A DNA stretch of 40,484 nucleotides from Solirubrobacterales bacterium (GCA_020438345.1 JAGQUU010000063.1:1-40484); one strand, 5' to 3'. Numbered from the stretch's first letter, positions 1 through 8,212 are shown. Made by a program: numbers and translations. Notes: generated by a model from the sequence alone, not told the origin.

Positions 1-1187
1 ACCCGGTAGGCACCGTAGAAGCTGAGCGTGGTGTCCCCGTTTGCGTCGATCGAATAGCTGCCGAGAGGTGAAGCGCGTTCCGAGGTGTCGAAGAATGCCT
101 CGCGGGTCCCGGACCTGATCGAGGTGATCGGTTCGGTCGCGATGTCACCCCGAACACCGCGCCTGATCGAGTCGAATACAACCCGCCCGGCTTCGTATGC
201 GAAGACCGACATCGGTTCGGCTGGCCGTCCGAACCGGTCCTGGAACTTGCTCAGAAAGGACTCGCCGCTCCGGGCATAGTTTCCGGCCGGAAGCATCGGT
301 GCCGTGACGTAGGTGTCCAATGCGGTGTCGCCGATTGATTCGAGAAAGCTGGCGAAGGAGATTCCGTCTCCGCCGAAGAGCTTGATCAGGCCATTGCTGC
401 GGTGGACTGACTCGAGGAGGTCACGGCCAAGGTCGAGGTTTGATCCGGCGTAGAGCATCGCGTCGGCTCCAGAGTCGAGCACTCTCTCGGTGATGTCCCC
501 GATCTGGCCTGTCCTGGTCAGGCTCGCACCGCCTTCGATTCGGATCCCTGTGATCTTCGCGATCTTTTCGAAGCGGTAGCGAAGCCCGCGTCCGTAGGTG
601 CTTCCGTCATCGACCACGAAGATTTCGTCTACGTCTTCCTCTTCCATGAAGAGTGCGAGCGCAGCTGCCTGGACGTTGTCGTTGGGGACTACGCGGCCGA
701 AGGTCCGGATCCCGGTCGGTCTCAACCGCTCCCCTGTTTCGGGGGTCGGGATGGTCAGCTTGACCGCAGTCGAGCCGGAGCTCACCTGAAGGATCCCGGC
801 CCGGTTGAGGATCGGCATGGCTACCTCGGTTCCGCCGGAATCGAATTCACCGATGTACGCGACGGCGGAGTCGTCCCCGGCGGCTTTGCGGGCGTTCCGG
901 CGTACCAGTCCCTCAAGCCAGTTGCCGTCATCATCGGCGTCGTTCAGGCCGACCACCTCGATTCTGGCCGGCCCGATCCGTCCGCCCATGTCCTCCACTG
1001 CGATTTCCACCGCGCGAAGGAAGTCCTGGCCACCCCGTTCGCCCTTCAGCGGCTGGCTGACGTAGATCCTGAGCTCGCGCGTCGTTTCGTTGTCGTTGTC
1101 ATTCCCGCAGCCAGCCAGGACCGACGCCATCAGGGCGAGGCAAAGAGCGGCTACTGATACGGCCCGGGACGAAACGGAGGACTTCAA
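1..1187 (-). CDS. ABC-type substrate-binding lipoprotein (branched-chain amino acid type), 3' end outside window
   Basis: Extracytoplasmic solute-binding protein resembling the Leu/Ile/Val-binding (Peripla_BP_6) family; the ligand is unknown. The reading frame is open from a TTG at 1187 to the window edge, so the C-terminus is missing. The N-terminus is a short positive segment, a hydrophobic stretch and the lipobox VLAGC, with the lipidated cysteine at about residue 27, so the mature protein should be membrane-anchored. Family features visible: an early segment reading RELRIYVSQPLKGERGGQDF, then VEIAVEDMGG, IGEFDSGGTEVAMPILNRAGI, a central LFMEEEDVDEIFVVDDGSTYGRGL and later GDTALDTYVTAPMLP. 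TTG is chosen because an in-frame stop lies just upstream and the only in-frame ATG would cut away most of the signal peptide. No permease or ATPase for it is visible here. Function is assigned by family resemblance only. Confidence 0.8.
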   Translation of the reverse strand, partial: MKSSVSSRAVSVAALCLALMASVLAGCGNDNDNETTRELRIYVSQPLKGERGGQDFLRAVEIAVEDMGGRIGPARIEVVGLNDADDDGNWLEGLVRRNARKAAGDDSAVAYIGEFDSGGTEVAMPILNRAGILQVSSGSTAVKLTIPTPETGERLRPTGIRTFGRVVPNDNVQAAALALFMEEEDVDEIFVVDDGSTYGRGLRYRFEKIAKITGIRIEGGASLTRTGQIGDITERVLDSGADAMLYAGSNLDLGRDLLESVHRSNGLIKLFGGDGISFASFLESIGDTALDTYVTAPMLPAGNYARSGESFLSKFQDRFGRPAEPMSVFAYEAGRVVFDSIRRGVRGDIATEPITSIRSGTREAFFDTSERASPLGSYSIDANGDTTLSFYGAYR

Positions 1188-1267
1188 GGGTCATGACTAT
1201 TCCAGTTCAGCGCCGGAAATGCCGGCCATCCGGCTGAAGCATGGAACTTCCCGGCTGGACGCAAGGT

Positions 1268-1299
1268 ACGGGGGCCGGGCCGGATGGTTCGGCCCCCGT
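1268..1299 (+). terminator. Terminator-like or attenuator hairpin in a divergent intergenic region
   Basis: A perfect 9-bp stem, ACGGGGGCC (1268-1276) with GGCCCCCGT (1291-1299), has a 14-nt loop and is followed on the + strand by a pyrimidine-rich run ending in GTTT. There is no + strand gene upstream for it to terminate: the left neighbour starts at 1187 and runs away. It may be a 5'-UTR attenuator of the FMN reductase, the end of an unannotated small RNA, or simply a hairpin. Confidence 0.5.
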
Positions 1300-1333
1300 C
1301 CATCCTCATTCCCCTCGTTTGACAGGAAAGCCG

Positions 1334-1863
1334 ATGACTCAAAAAAACGCCTTCACCCCGGATTCACACCGAATGTCGTCGCGAATGTCGGAAACCCGAG
1401 GCGGGACAGCCGCGCCCTGAGGCTGGCGTCCGGCATTGCCGATGGCCTCGCCGTCCAGCTCGGCGAAGCACCGGCAGTAGCAATCGACCTCGTCGATCTG
1501 CCACTTCAAGACGGTCGTTTCGAGCCCTGGTTGAGCGAACTGGTCCAGTTCGCCACAGTGGTCATAGCTGCGAGCCCGACAGTGATGGGGAGCTACGCGG
1601 GACTACTCAAGATCTTCCTCGACGGGCTGCCGGAAGCCGCCCTGCTGGACAAGACCGGAATCCCTCTGATGATCGCCCGGCAGGCCCGTCACGCGATGGC
1701 GGCCGACATACATCTGCGGCCTGCGTTGCTGGAGATGGGCGCAAGCTGCCCCACGCCTTCCCTGGTCGCGCTGGAATCGGAACTGGCTTCGCTCGGCAGT
1801 GACGGTCTGGTCACTGCATGGCTCGAGCGAAGCGGAAGCTGGCTGGCAGGGATAACAGCCTGA
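1334..1863 (+). CDS. NADPH-dependent FMN reductase-like flavoprotein; start and body in different frames
   Basis: Flavodoxin-like reductase of the FMN_red/SsuE type, expected to reduce free flavin with NAD(P)H. Visible family features are the first strand and phosphate loop VVANVGNPRRDSRAL, the central strand VVIAASPTVMGSYAGLLKIFLDG split over a typical flavin-contact loop, and a final helix. The frame encoding all this (stop at 1861-1863) has no ATG, GTG or TTG near the expected N-terminus. The only in-frame ATG is at 1219, upstream of the strong hairpin at 1268-1299. A good start, AGGAAAG then ATG at 1334, lies in another frame and stops at 1420 after 28 codons. A -1 shift at the heptamer A_AAA_AAC (1342-1348) joins the two exactly. 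Possibilities are programmed frameshifting, transcriptional slippage on A7, a pseudogene, or a sequencing indel. FMNH2 produced here could feed the SsuD-type enzyme at 4302. Confidence 0.62.
1342..1348 (+). promoter_or_regulatory. Canonical -1 slippery heptamer A_AAA_AAC
   Basis: With ATG 1334 as zero frame the codons are ATG ACT CAA AAA AAC, so the heptamer falls in the phase required for simultaneous -1 slippage. The -1 frame then continues CGC CTT and encodes the flavoprotein. The same A7 run (1341-1347) could also allow transcript slippage by one added A. Confidence 0.5.
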
Positions 1864-1946
1864 CAGTCAGGCAAACGACAGTTCAACAGCTTGGCAGCCG
1901 GGGGCAAACGCCCGACCCCGGTGCCCTGAGCCCTTCACTGGTCTTT

Positions 1947-3143
1947 CTAACGCTTGCGAATCAGTAGCCAGGAGGTCGCGTTTCGCGTTTGGGCATTGCC
2001 CGACCTGAGCTTGAACCGGAACTTCGCCTTGCGCCCCGGCGCCTTTCCATAGACCCGGGTCCTGAACTTGCGGGTCTTTGACTTCCCGGCCGGGATCGCG
2101 CCGAAGGAACCGCAGCGCCAGCGGACGAGCAGGCCGACACCCGGGCCACTCATGCAGACGCGGGTAGCGGTTGCCTCAGACTCGCCGGTATTCCGTACCT
2201 TGACCGTGAATCTGATCCGCTTGCCCGGCTTCACACGCCGATGCTTGGGTGAAACAGTGAGCTTCAGGTCAGGATTTCCGACCGGCCCTGGAGTTATCGC
2301 TATCGGCACGCTCTCGTCGACGGTTCTGGTCAGGGTGATCGAACTCGGGCCGAGATTCACATTGTCAAGGTTCGCCAACAGCGCGGCGATGTCCAGTCCG
2401 CCGAGGTCAAGGCCTCCCGGCAGCAGTCCTCCGAGCGCGCCCTGAAGCAGGGTGGGTGCGTAGTCACGCACCATCTGGCAGGCATCGAGGAAGCCGAGGA
2501 TCTTGGTCCGGCCGGCAAAAGGTCCAAGTTTCGCCCACTCGGCGGTTATCGCTCCGGGTCCCGCGGTGCCCTTGAGGAACGGAGCACCGGCACCAAGAGT
2601 ATTGGTGCCGGTCGTGAAGGTCACGTCCATCGGGGCGAACCCGCAAGTCAAATCGCCGATGCCCCCGATCAGCCCGGAAAGCGGTCCGAGCTGGCTGCCG
2701 AGATCGATTCCCAACCCCTTCAGGGATCCCATGAGGTCGGCCATGTTCACGGAGATCCAGATCCCTGCCTTGGCCGGAATGACCAGTTCACCGGTCGTTT
2801 CGTTGAAGGTACCGGTCGCGTCGTCCTCGATTGCCATGTAGGCGCTAAGCGCGACAGGTTCCTTGATCCCGACAGCCGGGAACTTGAAATTGTCCTTGGG
2901 GATGGTGACTGTGCCCCGGTCGTCGATCGTGCCTTCAATCGAGGCGGTCGATGCGAGCTGATCGAGCGGAAGCTCCTGAAGCATGCCGATCTGCATCCGG
3001 CTCTGGTTGAAGTCGATCTTGAATGGCTTCGTCGCGGCATCCGACCTTGACGGTGCAACGGCCAGCCCGAGTACCGCCAGTACGGCGAGCAAGAGTCCGG
3101 CGGCGAACACTCTCAATTGAATGGGCAAACGCACAAGTTCCAC
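1947..3143 (-). CDS. Secreted protein with C-terminal CARDB/DUF11-like beta domain
   Basis: Exported protein of about 398 residues, function unknown. GTG at 3143 is chosen because AAAAGGGAGAAG lies immediately upstream as a ribosome site and the product then begins with a classic signal peptide (basic segment, long Leu/Ala/Val core, cleavage near SDAA). A longer reading to 3215 exists but would bury the signal. The middle part is rich in Gly/Leu (LGIDLGSQLGPLSGLIGGIG) and carries a fold with FKIDFNQSRMQIGML at the start. The last 110 residues (PDLKLTVSPKHRRVKPGKR through TVKVRNTGESEATATRVCMS) look like a DUF11/CARDB-type immunoglobulin-like domain with a very basic C-terminus. A TATAGT -10-like hexamer lies at 3219-3214 on this strand. 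It faces away from the next gene and is probably monocistronic. Confidence 0.75.
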   Translation of the reverse strand: MELVRLPIQLRVFAAGLLLAVLAVLGLAVAPSRSDAATKPFKIDFNQSRMQIGMLQELPLDQLASTASIEGTIDDRGTVTIPKDNFKFPAVGIKEPVALSAYMAIEDDATGTFNETTGELVIPAKAGIWISVNMADLMGSLKGLGIDLGSQLGPLSGLIGGIGDLTCGFAPMDVTFTTGTNTLGAGAPFLKGTAGPGAITAEWAKLGPFAGRTKILGFLDACQMVRDYAPTLLQGALGGLLPGGLDLGGLDIAALLANLDNVNLGPSSITLTRTVDESVPIAITPGPVGNPDLKLTVSPKHRRVKPGKRIRFTVKVRNTGESEATATRVCMSGPGVGLLVRWRCGSFGAIPAGKSKTRKFRTRVYGKAPGRKAKFRFKLRSGNAQTRNATSWLLIRKR

Positions 3144-3345
3144 TGTCTTCTCCCTTTTCTCCCGCCCTGAGCCGGGCATTTCCCTGCTGCCGGACCGATA
3201 CGGCAACTCCCACACTATAGAGGCGGGTACTACCTTGAGGGAACCGAAGGTATCCGCCCGAGGCTCGGGTCGGCAGAAGCGGCTGTCTACGATTGGAAGG
3301 GTCCGCAGCGGATGCCAGGCCCCCGACCCGAAGCGAGGAATTCAA

Positions 3346-4278
3346 ATGAGTACGGCCCAGTTCGAAAAGGAAACCGATGAGAACGGCGCATTCGTCCGAC
3401 AGACCAGTGCGTTCCGGGGTGAGGTCACGGCGGACGGCTCCTCGGGTTTCAAGGCAGAGACCGGGCGCTACCACCTCTATGTCTCATATGCCTGCCCCTG
3501 GGCTTCCCGGGCCATCATCTATCGCAAGCTGAAGGGCCTCGAAGACGTGATCACCATGACGGTGGTCGACCCGGTCAGGGATGAGAAGGGGTGGAGATTT
3601 CTCCCCGGGGATCCCGACCCGGTCAATGGCTTCGAATATCTGAGCGAGGCCTATCTGATGACCGATCCGGACTTCAGTGACCGAGTCACGGTGCCGCTCC
3701 TCTGGGACAAGAAGACCAGCCAGGCAGTCAATAACGAGAGCAGCGAAGTAATCCGGATGTTGAACACGGAGTTCAACGAGTGGGCGGAGAATCCCGAACT
3801 GGATCTGTACCCCCTTGCTCTCAGGCCCGAGATCGACCGGCTCAATGATCTGATCTACAGGTCGATCAACAACGGGGTGTACCGGGCCGGATTCGCTTCT
3901 ACCCAGAGTGCGTACGAATCGGCCTTCGTGGAGCTGTTCGAGGCTCTCGACCAGATCGACGATCTGCTTGCCGAAAAGCGCTACCTGACCGGAAGCGAGA
4001 TCACTGAGGCGGACTGGCGCCTGTTCGTCACGCTGATCCGTTTTGACGCTGTTTACGTCGGTCACTTCAAGTGCAACCAGCGGCGGATCGCGGATTACGA
4101 CAACCTTGCCGGCTATCTGCGTGACCTCTACCAGCAGCCGGGGATCGCCGACACGGTCAACATTGATCACATAAAGCGGCACTACTACGTCACCCATCCG
4201 AAGATCAATCCGACCAGGGTGGTCCCGATGGGCCCTGTTCTCGATTTTGAGAGCGACCCGGAGCGCAGTCACCTCTGA
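3346..4278 (+). CDS. yqjG: Glutathionyl-hydroquinone reductase-like protein (Xi-class GST, YqjG/ECM4 family)
   Basis: Thioredoxin-fold thiol transferase of about 310 residues that, in characterised relatives, removes glutathione from S-conjugated hydroquinones. The N-terminal domain has the family motif YVSYACPWASRAIIYRKLKGL with the catalytic Cys of CPWA. The C-terminal helical domain contains NNGVYRAGFASTQSAYESAF, the signature YLTGSEITEADWRLFVTLIRFD and YVGHFKCNQRRIADYDNL. ATG 3346 is preceded by GCGAGGAA and matches the family N-terminus; longer upstream readings run into the divergent gene's signal region. Most actinobacteria make mycothiol rather than glutathione, so the physiological thiol is likely mycothiol or another low-molecular-weight thiol (inference). 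It is followed 23 nt later by the SsuD-type gene in the same direction, suggesting co-transcription. Confidence 0.88.
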   Translation: MSTAQFEKETDENGAFVRQTSAFRGEVTADGSSGFKAETGRYHLYVSYACPWASRAIIYRKLKGLEDVITMTVVDPVRDEKGWRFLPGDPDPVNGFEYLSEAYLMTDPDFSDRVTVPLLWDKKTSQAVNNESSEVIRMLNTEFNEWAENPELDLYPLALRPEIDRLNDLIYRSINNGVYRAGFASTQSAYESAFVELFEALDQIDDLLAEKRYLTGSEITEADWRLFVTLIRFDAVYVGHFKCNQRRIADYDNLAGYLRDLYQQPGIADTVNIDHIKRHYYVTHPKINPTRVVPMGPVLDFESDPERSHL

Positions 4279-4301
4279 GCCAGCCCGGAAAGGCCCAACC
4301 C

Positions 4302-5435
4302 TTGAGAAAACCGGATAACAAACCGCCTCGCTGGCACTGGTTCCTGCCGACATCGGGCGATGGTCGCAACGTGACGAATGTGATCGATCGTCTCGGCCAG
4401 ACCTCAATGCCGCGCCCGGCCGATGTCGGGTATCTGGCCGAGGTAGCCAGGGCAGCCGAACGCGCAGGCTTTGAGGCGGTGCTGACACCAACCGGTTCCG
4501 GCTGCGAGGACGCCTGGGTCACCTGCGCCTCGGTCGCCCAGCACACCGAAAAGCTCAAGTTCATCGTGGCCTTCCGGCCGGATGCGGTCGCTCCCGCCTG
4601 GGCGGCCCATCAAGCCGCCTCGTTTCAGCGACTGACCGATGGCCGCCTGTTGATCAACGTCGTCACTGGCGGCGACCCGGTCGAGCAGAAGTCCTTTGGA
4701 GACCATCTCGACAAGGAAACCCGCTATCGCCGGACCTCTGAGTTCCTTGATGTTGTCAAACGATCCTGGTCCGGCGAGTTGTTCGACCATGAGGGCGAGT
4801 TCTTTCACCTCGATCAGGCCGGTCTGAGAATCGGTCTTGAGGAAATCGGGATACCCCGGGTCTATTTCGGGGGTGCTTCTCCACCGGCGCTGGAGGTTGC
4901 GGCGCACCATGCCGATACCTGGCTGACCTGGGGCGAACCGGTCGGGACGGTTGGCGAAAGAGTGGAGGTTGTCAGGGAGAGAGCCGAATCAGCGGGTCGC
5001 TCAATAAGTTGCGGCCTGCGGATCCACGTCATCAGTCGCGACACCGAGGACGAGGCCTGGCTGGAGGCTGAGCGGATTCTGGAATCAATTGATCCGGAAC
5101 AGGTCAAGGCGGCTCGGGAAAAATTCTCCCGGATGGAATCAACCGCCCAGGCCCGGATGACCGAACTCAGCCACAACACGAACGGGGACGGGATCGACCG
5201 TGACTCACTTGTGATCGCTCCCAACCTGTGGGCCGGGGTCGGACTGGTCAGGGAAGGCGCCGGAACCGCAATCGTAGGAAGCCACGAACAGGTCGCCATG
5301 CGCCTGCTCGAATACCGCGATGTCGGTATCGACGAGTTCATCCTTTCCGGCTATCCGCACTTGGAGGAAGCACTCAACTTTGGTGAGAACGTGCGCCCGT
5401 TGCTTGATGCGGCTGCATCAGAAGTTGCCGCCTGA
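4302..5435 (+). CDS. ssuD: FMNH2-dependent alkanesulfonate monooxygenase-like protein (SsuD family)
   Basis: Bacterial luciferase-fold TIM-barrel monooxygenase. In characterised SsuD the reaction cleaves C1-substituted alkanesulfonates to aldehyde and sulfite using FMNH2 and oxygen. At 377 residues it matches the family length. Seen motifs: RWHWFLPTSGDGR at the N-terminus, EVARAAERAGFEAVLTPTG, FIVAFRPDAVAPAWAAHQAAS, LLINVVTGGDP, and the C-terminal ANGEFILSGYPHLEEA-type end (here DEFILSGYPHLEEALNF). The start is TTG 4302, preceded by GGAAAGG at proper spacing; the preceding stop is 23 nt upstream. It needs a flavin reductase, and the FMN-reductase-like gene at 1334-1863 is the nearest candidate. 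No sulfonate ABC transporter genes (ssuABC) are visible here. Confidence 0.9.
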   Translation: MRKPDNKPPRWHWFLPTSGDGRNVTNVIDRLGQTSMPRPADVGYLAEVARAAERAGFEAVLTPTGSGCEDAWVTCASVAQHTEKLKFIVAFRPDAVAPAWAAHQAASFQRLTDGRLLINVVTGGDPVEQKSFGDHLDKETRYRRTSEFLDVVKRSWSGELFDHEGEFFHLDQAGLRIGLEEIGIPRVYFGGASPPALEVAAHHADTWLTWGEPVGTVGERVEVVRERAESAGRSISCGLRIHVISRDTEDEAWLEAERILESIDPEQVKAAREKFSRMESTAQARMTELSHNTNGDGIDRDSLVIAPNLWAGVGLVREGAGTAIVGSHEQVAMRLLEYRDVGIDEFILSGYPHLEEALNFGENVRPLLDAAASEVAA

Positions 5436-5482
5436 GCGGCAGGGCTTCCGAACGGGTCGTTTCACTCTCAGAAACCCTCACG

Positions 5483-5511
5483 TTTACGAAATCCGTTGTT
5501 TTTCGTATACT
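5483..5511 (+). promoter_or_regulatory. Promoter with embedded palindrome for the S15-type hydrolase gene
   Basis: TTTACG (5483-5488), 17-nt spacer, TATACT (5506-5511): a good sigma-70-like match. An inverted repeat TACGAAA (5485-5491) and TTTCGTA (5501-5507), 9 nt apart, spans the -35/-10 interval and overlaps the edges of both hexamers, as an operator would. The transcript leader to the ATG at 5599 would be about 80 nt. Confidence 0.6.
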
Positions 5512-5598
5512 GCCCGGACAGGGAGCGGAAGATGACCTCTTCCGGGGAGCCGATGAAAGTGCTCTCATCGCTCAGAAATCAGGATGGAGGAACGCAGC

Positions 5599-8043
5599 AT
5601 GCGCAGCATTCGGGTGTATCTGGCCGCATTGGCCGTGGTAGTCGCAGGACTGGTCTTGATGGGGGGAACGGCCGCCACCGCGGTTGCGAAGCCGAATGGT
5701 GCCAGCAAGGGCAAGAAGGCAAAGAAGCCCTCCAAGCCGAAGCTCAAGAAAGCCCCGAAGATCACCTCGGTCGCTCCTTACACCGCTCAGGGAAGCGTCG
5801 GTGACGCATACGTCAGAAACGCAACGCCGGGCGTCAAGCTGCTCCTGGTCAACACTGAGAACAGGATCGTCAGGACCGGGGTAGCCGATTCCTTCGGATC
5901 AAAGATCTTCTACGACGTCAAGCCGGGCGCGACCTACACGGTGCGTACCCCGGAGGGCAGTGGTGCGCAGGGCACCAGCTCGTTCAAGGTCCTCAAGCCG
6001 GGTGTCAATCCGCCGCAGTCGTTCTATGACGGAAAGAAACTTGAACCGGGTCTGAACTACGTGACCATGCGAGATGGCACCGAACTGGCAATGACGGTCC
6101 GGCTGCCGATGGGCAAGACCCTCGCCGAGGGCCCGTTCCCGACCTTCATCGAGTACTCCGGGTACCAGACCGCGGCACCGCATGACCTCCTCAATGCGAT
6201 CATCGCGGACCTGACCGGCAGCGGCGGGACCAGCGATCCGCTGGCTCCGGCAACTTCAACCGCGGTCGGGTCAGTGGTCGGACCGCTGCTCGACTTCGCG
6301 GTTGTCAGTGTTCAGATGCGCGGCTCCGGCTGCTCGGGTGGTGCCTTCGACCTGTTCGGCTGGCCGACCACCTATGACGGCTACGACGCGATTGAGACGG
6401 TCGCCGCCCAGAACTGGGTCGAGGGTGACGTCAGCATGGGCGGTATCTCTTTCTCGGGGATCTCCCAGCTCTTCACGGCCGGTACCCAGCCGCCGCACCT
6501 TGCGGCTGTTTCACCACTTTCCGTCACCGATGACATTTACTACGGCACCGGCTTCCCGGGTGGCATCTTCAACAACGGGTTCGCCTACAGCTGGATCGGT
6601 GAACGCGCCCAGGATGCCGAGGCCGCTCCCACCGGGGGGCAGCCGTGGGCCAGGATCATGGCCAGCACCGGCGACCCCGATATCGGGGACCCGGGACTGC
6701 GTGAATCGCAGAAGCAGCACTGCATCGACAACCAGACGATGCGCCTCCAGACTCGCGATTTCAACAAGGAAATCGTGAACAACCCTTACCGGACAGAATC
6801 GCTGTTCACCAAGCGCTCACCGGGCGCATGGGTGAAGAACATCGATGTCCCGGTGTACTGGGTAGGCGCATTTCAGGATGAGCAGACCGGCGGCCACTGG
6901 GTCGAGGCTGTGAAGAACCTGTCGAAGAAGAACAAGGACGTCTGGATCACGATGCAGAACGGCGTTCACGTGGACGCGCTCGGCCCGAGCACGATCACCC
7001 GCTGGGCCGAGTTCATGAACCTGTTCACCGGCAATGGCCGAATCCCGCAGGTTCCGGACCTGGTCCTCGCGGTCGGTTCGAGCCTCTACGACTTCCTGGC
7101 TGATGCCGGGGCGCTGCCGATCACGCAGTCGCGCTGGGCGAGCCTGCCGAATACTCCGGCCAACGTCGAACTCGCCAAGTCCGAGTTCCGAAAAGATCCG
7201 AGGATCCGGATCTTGATGGACAACGGTGCCGCGATCCCCGGTGATCCGGGTGCGATCGGCGCTGCCTGGGAGACCGGGTTCTCCAACTGGCCGATCGCAT
7301 CGACCAAGCCGACTGCCTTCTACATGGGCAAGGGCGGGTCCCTGACCTCGAAGAAGGCCAGGAAGGGCAGCTCGGTCAGCTACACGTCTGACCCGAGTGC
7401 CCGCCCGGCCAAGACTCTGGGTGCGAATGCACAGGGCGACTCCTGGCTGGCGCAGCCTCCTTATGACTGGCAGCCGATTGCGGCTGGCAAGGGGCTTGGC
7501 TTCATTTCCCAGCCGATGACCAGCGACCTGTTCATGGCTGGTGCTTCTTCTGTCGACCTGTATCTGAAGTCGAACAAGCGGAACACCGACATTCAGGTCA
7601 CTTTGACCGAGGTCCGCCCGGACGGCAATGAGACATACATCCAGAACGGATGGCTGCGCGCGACGCACCGGAAGATCGACAAGAAGCAGTCAACCGCGAA
7701 CGATCCGATTCAGACCTGGCTCAAGAAGGACGGAGCCCCGTTGAAGAAGGGCAAGTACAACTACACCCGGATTCAGATCTACCCGGCCGCGCATGTGTTC
7801 CGGGCGGGTTCGAGGATTCGCCTGAATATCCAGGCACCGGGAGGTGACCGGACGATCTGGAACTTCGACACGATCGAGAAGGGTCAGACCCGAAACACGA
7901 TTGGTCTCGGCGGCGCGATTCCGTCGAAGCTTGTGTTGCCGGTGATCCCGGGCCAGACGGCTCAGGGTACGCCGCTGCCGGCTCCGACCGCGCTCCGCGG
8001 CGAGCCCAGCCGGGTATTTACCCCCGCCACCAACGGCGGCTGA
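5599..8043 (+). CDS. Secreted CocE/NonD-type alpha/beta hydrolase (X-Pro dipeptidyl-peptidase S15 family)
   Basis: Large exported hydrolase of about 814 residues. ATG 5599 is chosen over the in-frame ATG 5584 because GGAGG sits 8 nt before it and the product begins with a clean signal peptide (MRSIRVYLAALAVVVAGLV). A Lys/Pro-rich linker follows. The catalytic domain has VVSVQMRGSGCSGGAFDLFG (the RGxGxS segment), GDVSMGGISFSGISQ with nucleophile Ser284 in a G-x-S-F-x-G elbow, YWVGAFQDEQTGG with Asp427, and QNGVHVDAL with His457. The C-terminal half has the jelly-roll region typical of S15/CocE (VDLYLKSNKRNTDIQVTLTEVRPDG and RLNIQAPGGDR). The substrate is unknown; relatives cleave X-Pro peptides, cocaine esters or acylated antibiotics. 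It is monocistronic between its own promoter and a strong terminator. Confidence 0.88.
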   Translation: MRSIRVYLAALAVVVAGLVLMGGTAATAVAKPNGASKGKKAKKPSKPKLKKAPKITSVAPYTAQGSVGDAYVRNATPGVKLLLVNTENRIVRTGVADSFGSKIFYDVKPGATYTVRTPEGSGAQGTSSFKVLKPGVNPPQSFYDGKKLEPGLNYVTMRDGTELAMTVRLPMGKTLAEGPFPTFIEYSGYQTAAPHDLLNAIIADLTGSGGTSDPLAPATSTAVGSVVGPLLDFAVVSVQMRGSGCSGGAFDLFGWPTTYDGYDAIETVAAQNWVEGDVSMGGISFSGISQLFTAGTQPPHLAAVSPLSVTDDIYYGTGFPGGIFNNGFAYSWIGERAQDAEAAPTGGQPWARIMASTGDPDIGDPGLRESQKQHCIDNQTMRLQTRDFNKEIVNNPYRTESLFTKRSPGAWVKNIDVPVYWVGAFQDEQTGGHWVEAVKNLSKKNKDVWITMQNGVHVDALGPSTITRWAEFMNLFTGNGRIPQVPDLVLAVGSSLYDFLADAGALPITQSRWASLPNTPANVELAKSEFRKDPRIRILMDNGAAIPGDPGAIGAAWETGFSNWPIASTKPTAFYMGKGGSLTSKKARKGSSVSYTSDPSARPAKTLGANAQGDSWLAQPPYDWQPIAAGKGLGFISQPMTSDLFMAGASSVDLYLKSNKRNTDIQVTLTEVRPDGNETYIQNGWLRATHRKIDKKQSTANDPIQTWLKKDGAPLKKGKYNYTRIQIYPAAHVFRAGSRIRLNIQAPGGDRTIWNFDTIEKGQTRNTIGLGGAIPSKLVLPVIPGQTAQGTPLPAPTALRGEPSRVFTPATNGG

Positions 8044-8050
8044 GGTGACA

Positions 8051-8085
8051 GTCCGTTCATAAAGAACATGATGTTCTGAACGGAC
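8051..8085 (+). repeat. Perfect compound palindrome just after the hydrolase stop
   Basis: Outer arms GTCCGTTCA (8051-8059) and TGAACGGAC (8077-8085), with a nested hairpin GAACA (8064-8068) and TGTTC (8072-8076). No T-run follows, so it is more likely a cruciform, an mRNA 3'-end stabiliser or a protein site than a terminator by itself. Confidence 0.6.
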
Positions 8086-8099
8086 GGCAGGGAGGTATC

Positions 8100-8127
8100 G
8101 GAAGGGCCGCCATCGGGCGGCCCTTCC
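8100..8127 (+). terminator. Rho-independent terminator of the S15-type hydrolase gene
   Basis: A perfect 12-bp GC-rich stem GGAAGGGCCGCC (8100-8111) with GGCGGCCCTTCC (8116-8127) around an ATCG tetraloop, followed by CTATTGC. It is the strongest hairpin in the window. Confidence 0.85.
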
Positions 8128-8212
8128 CTATTGCATCGCGTTCGCTTGTGACCCTGGCGTCCGCCAGTCCACTGCCAGTCACCTGTCCGGCCAGGCTTGG
8201 CATGCTTTGTCC

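Noticed and set aside
1090..1333. Upstream extension of the FMN reductase frame as true coding sequence
   Set aside because: It crosses the divergent gene start and the 1268-1299 hairpin and has no flavodoxin-like sequence; ATG 1219 is kept only as an alternative.
6817..7668. Open frame of 283 codons on the - strand
   Set aside because: Lies fully inside the S15-type hydrolase; Arg/Gly/Asp-rich shadow.
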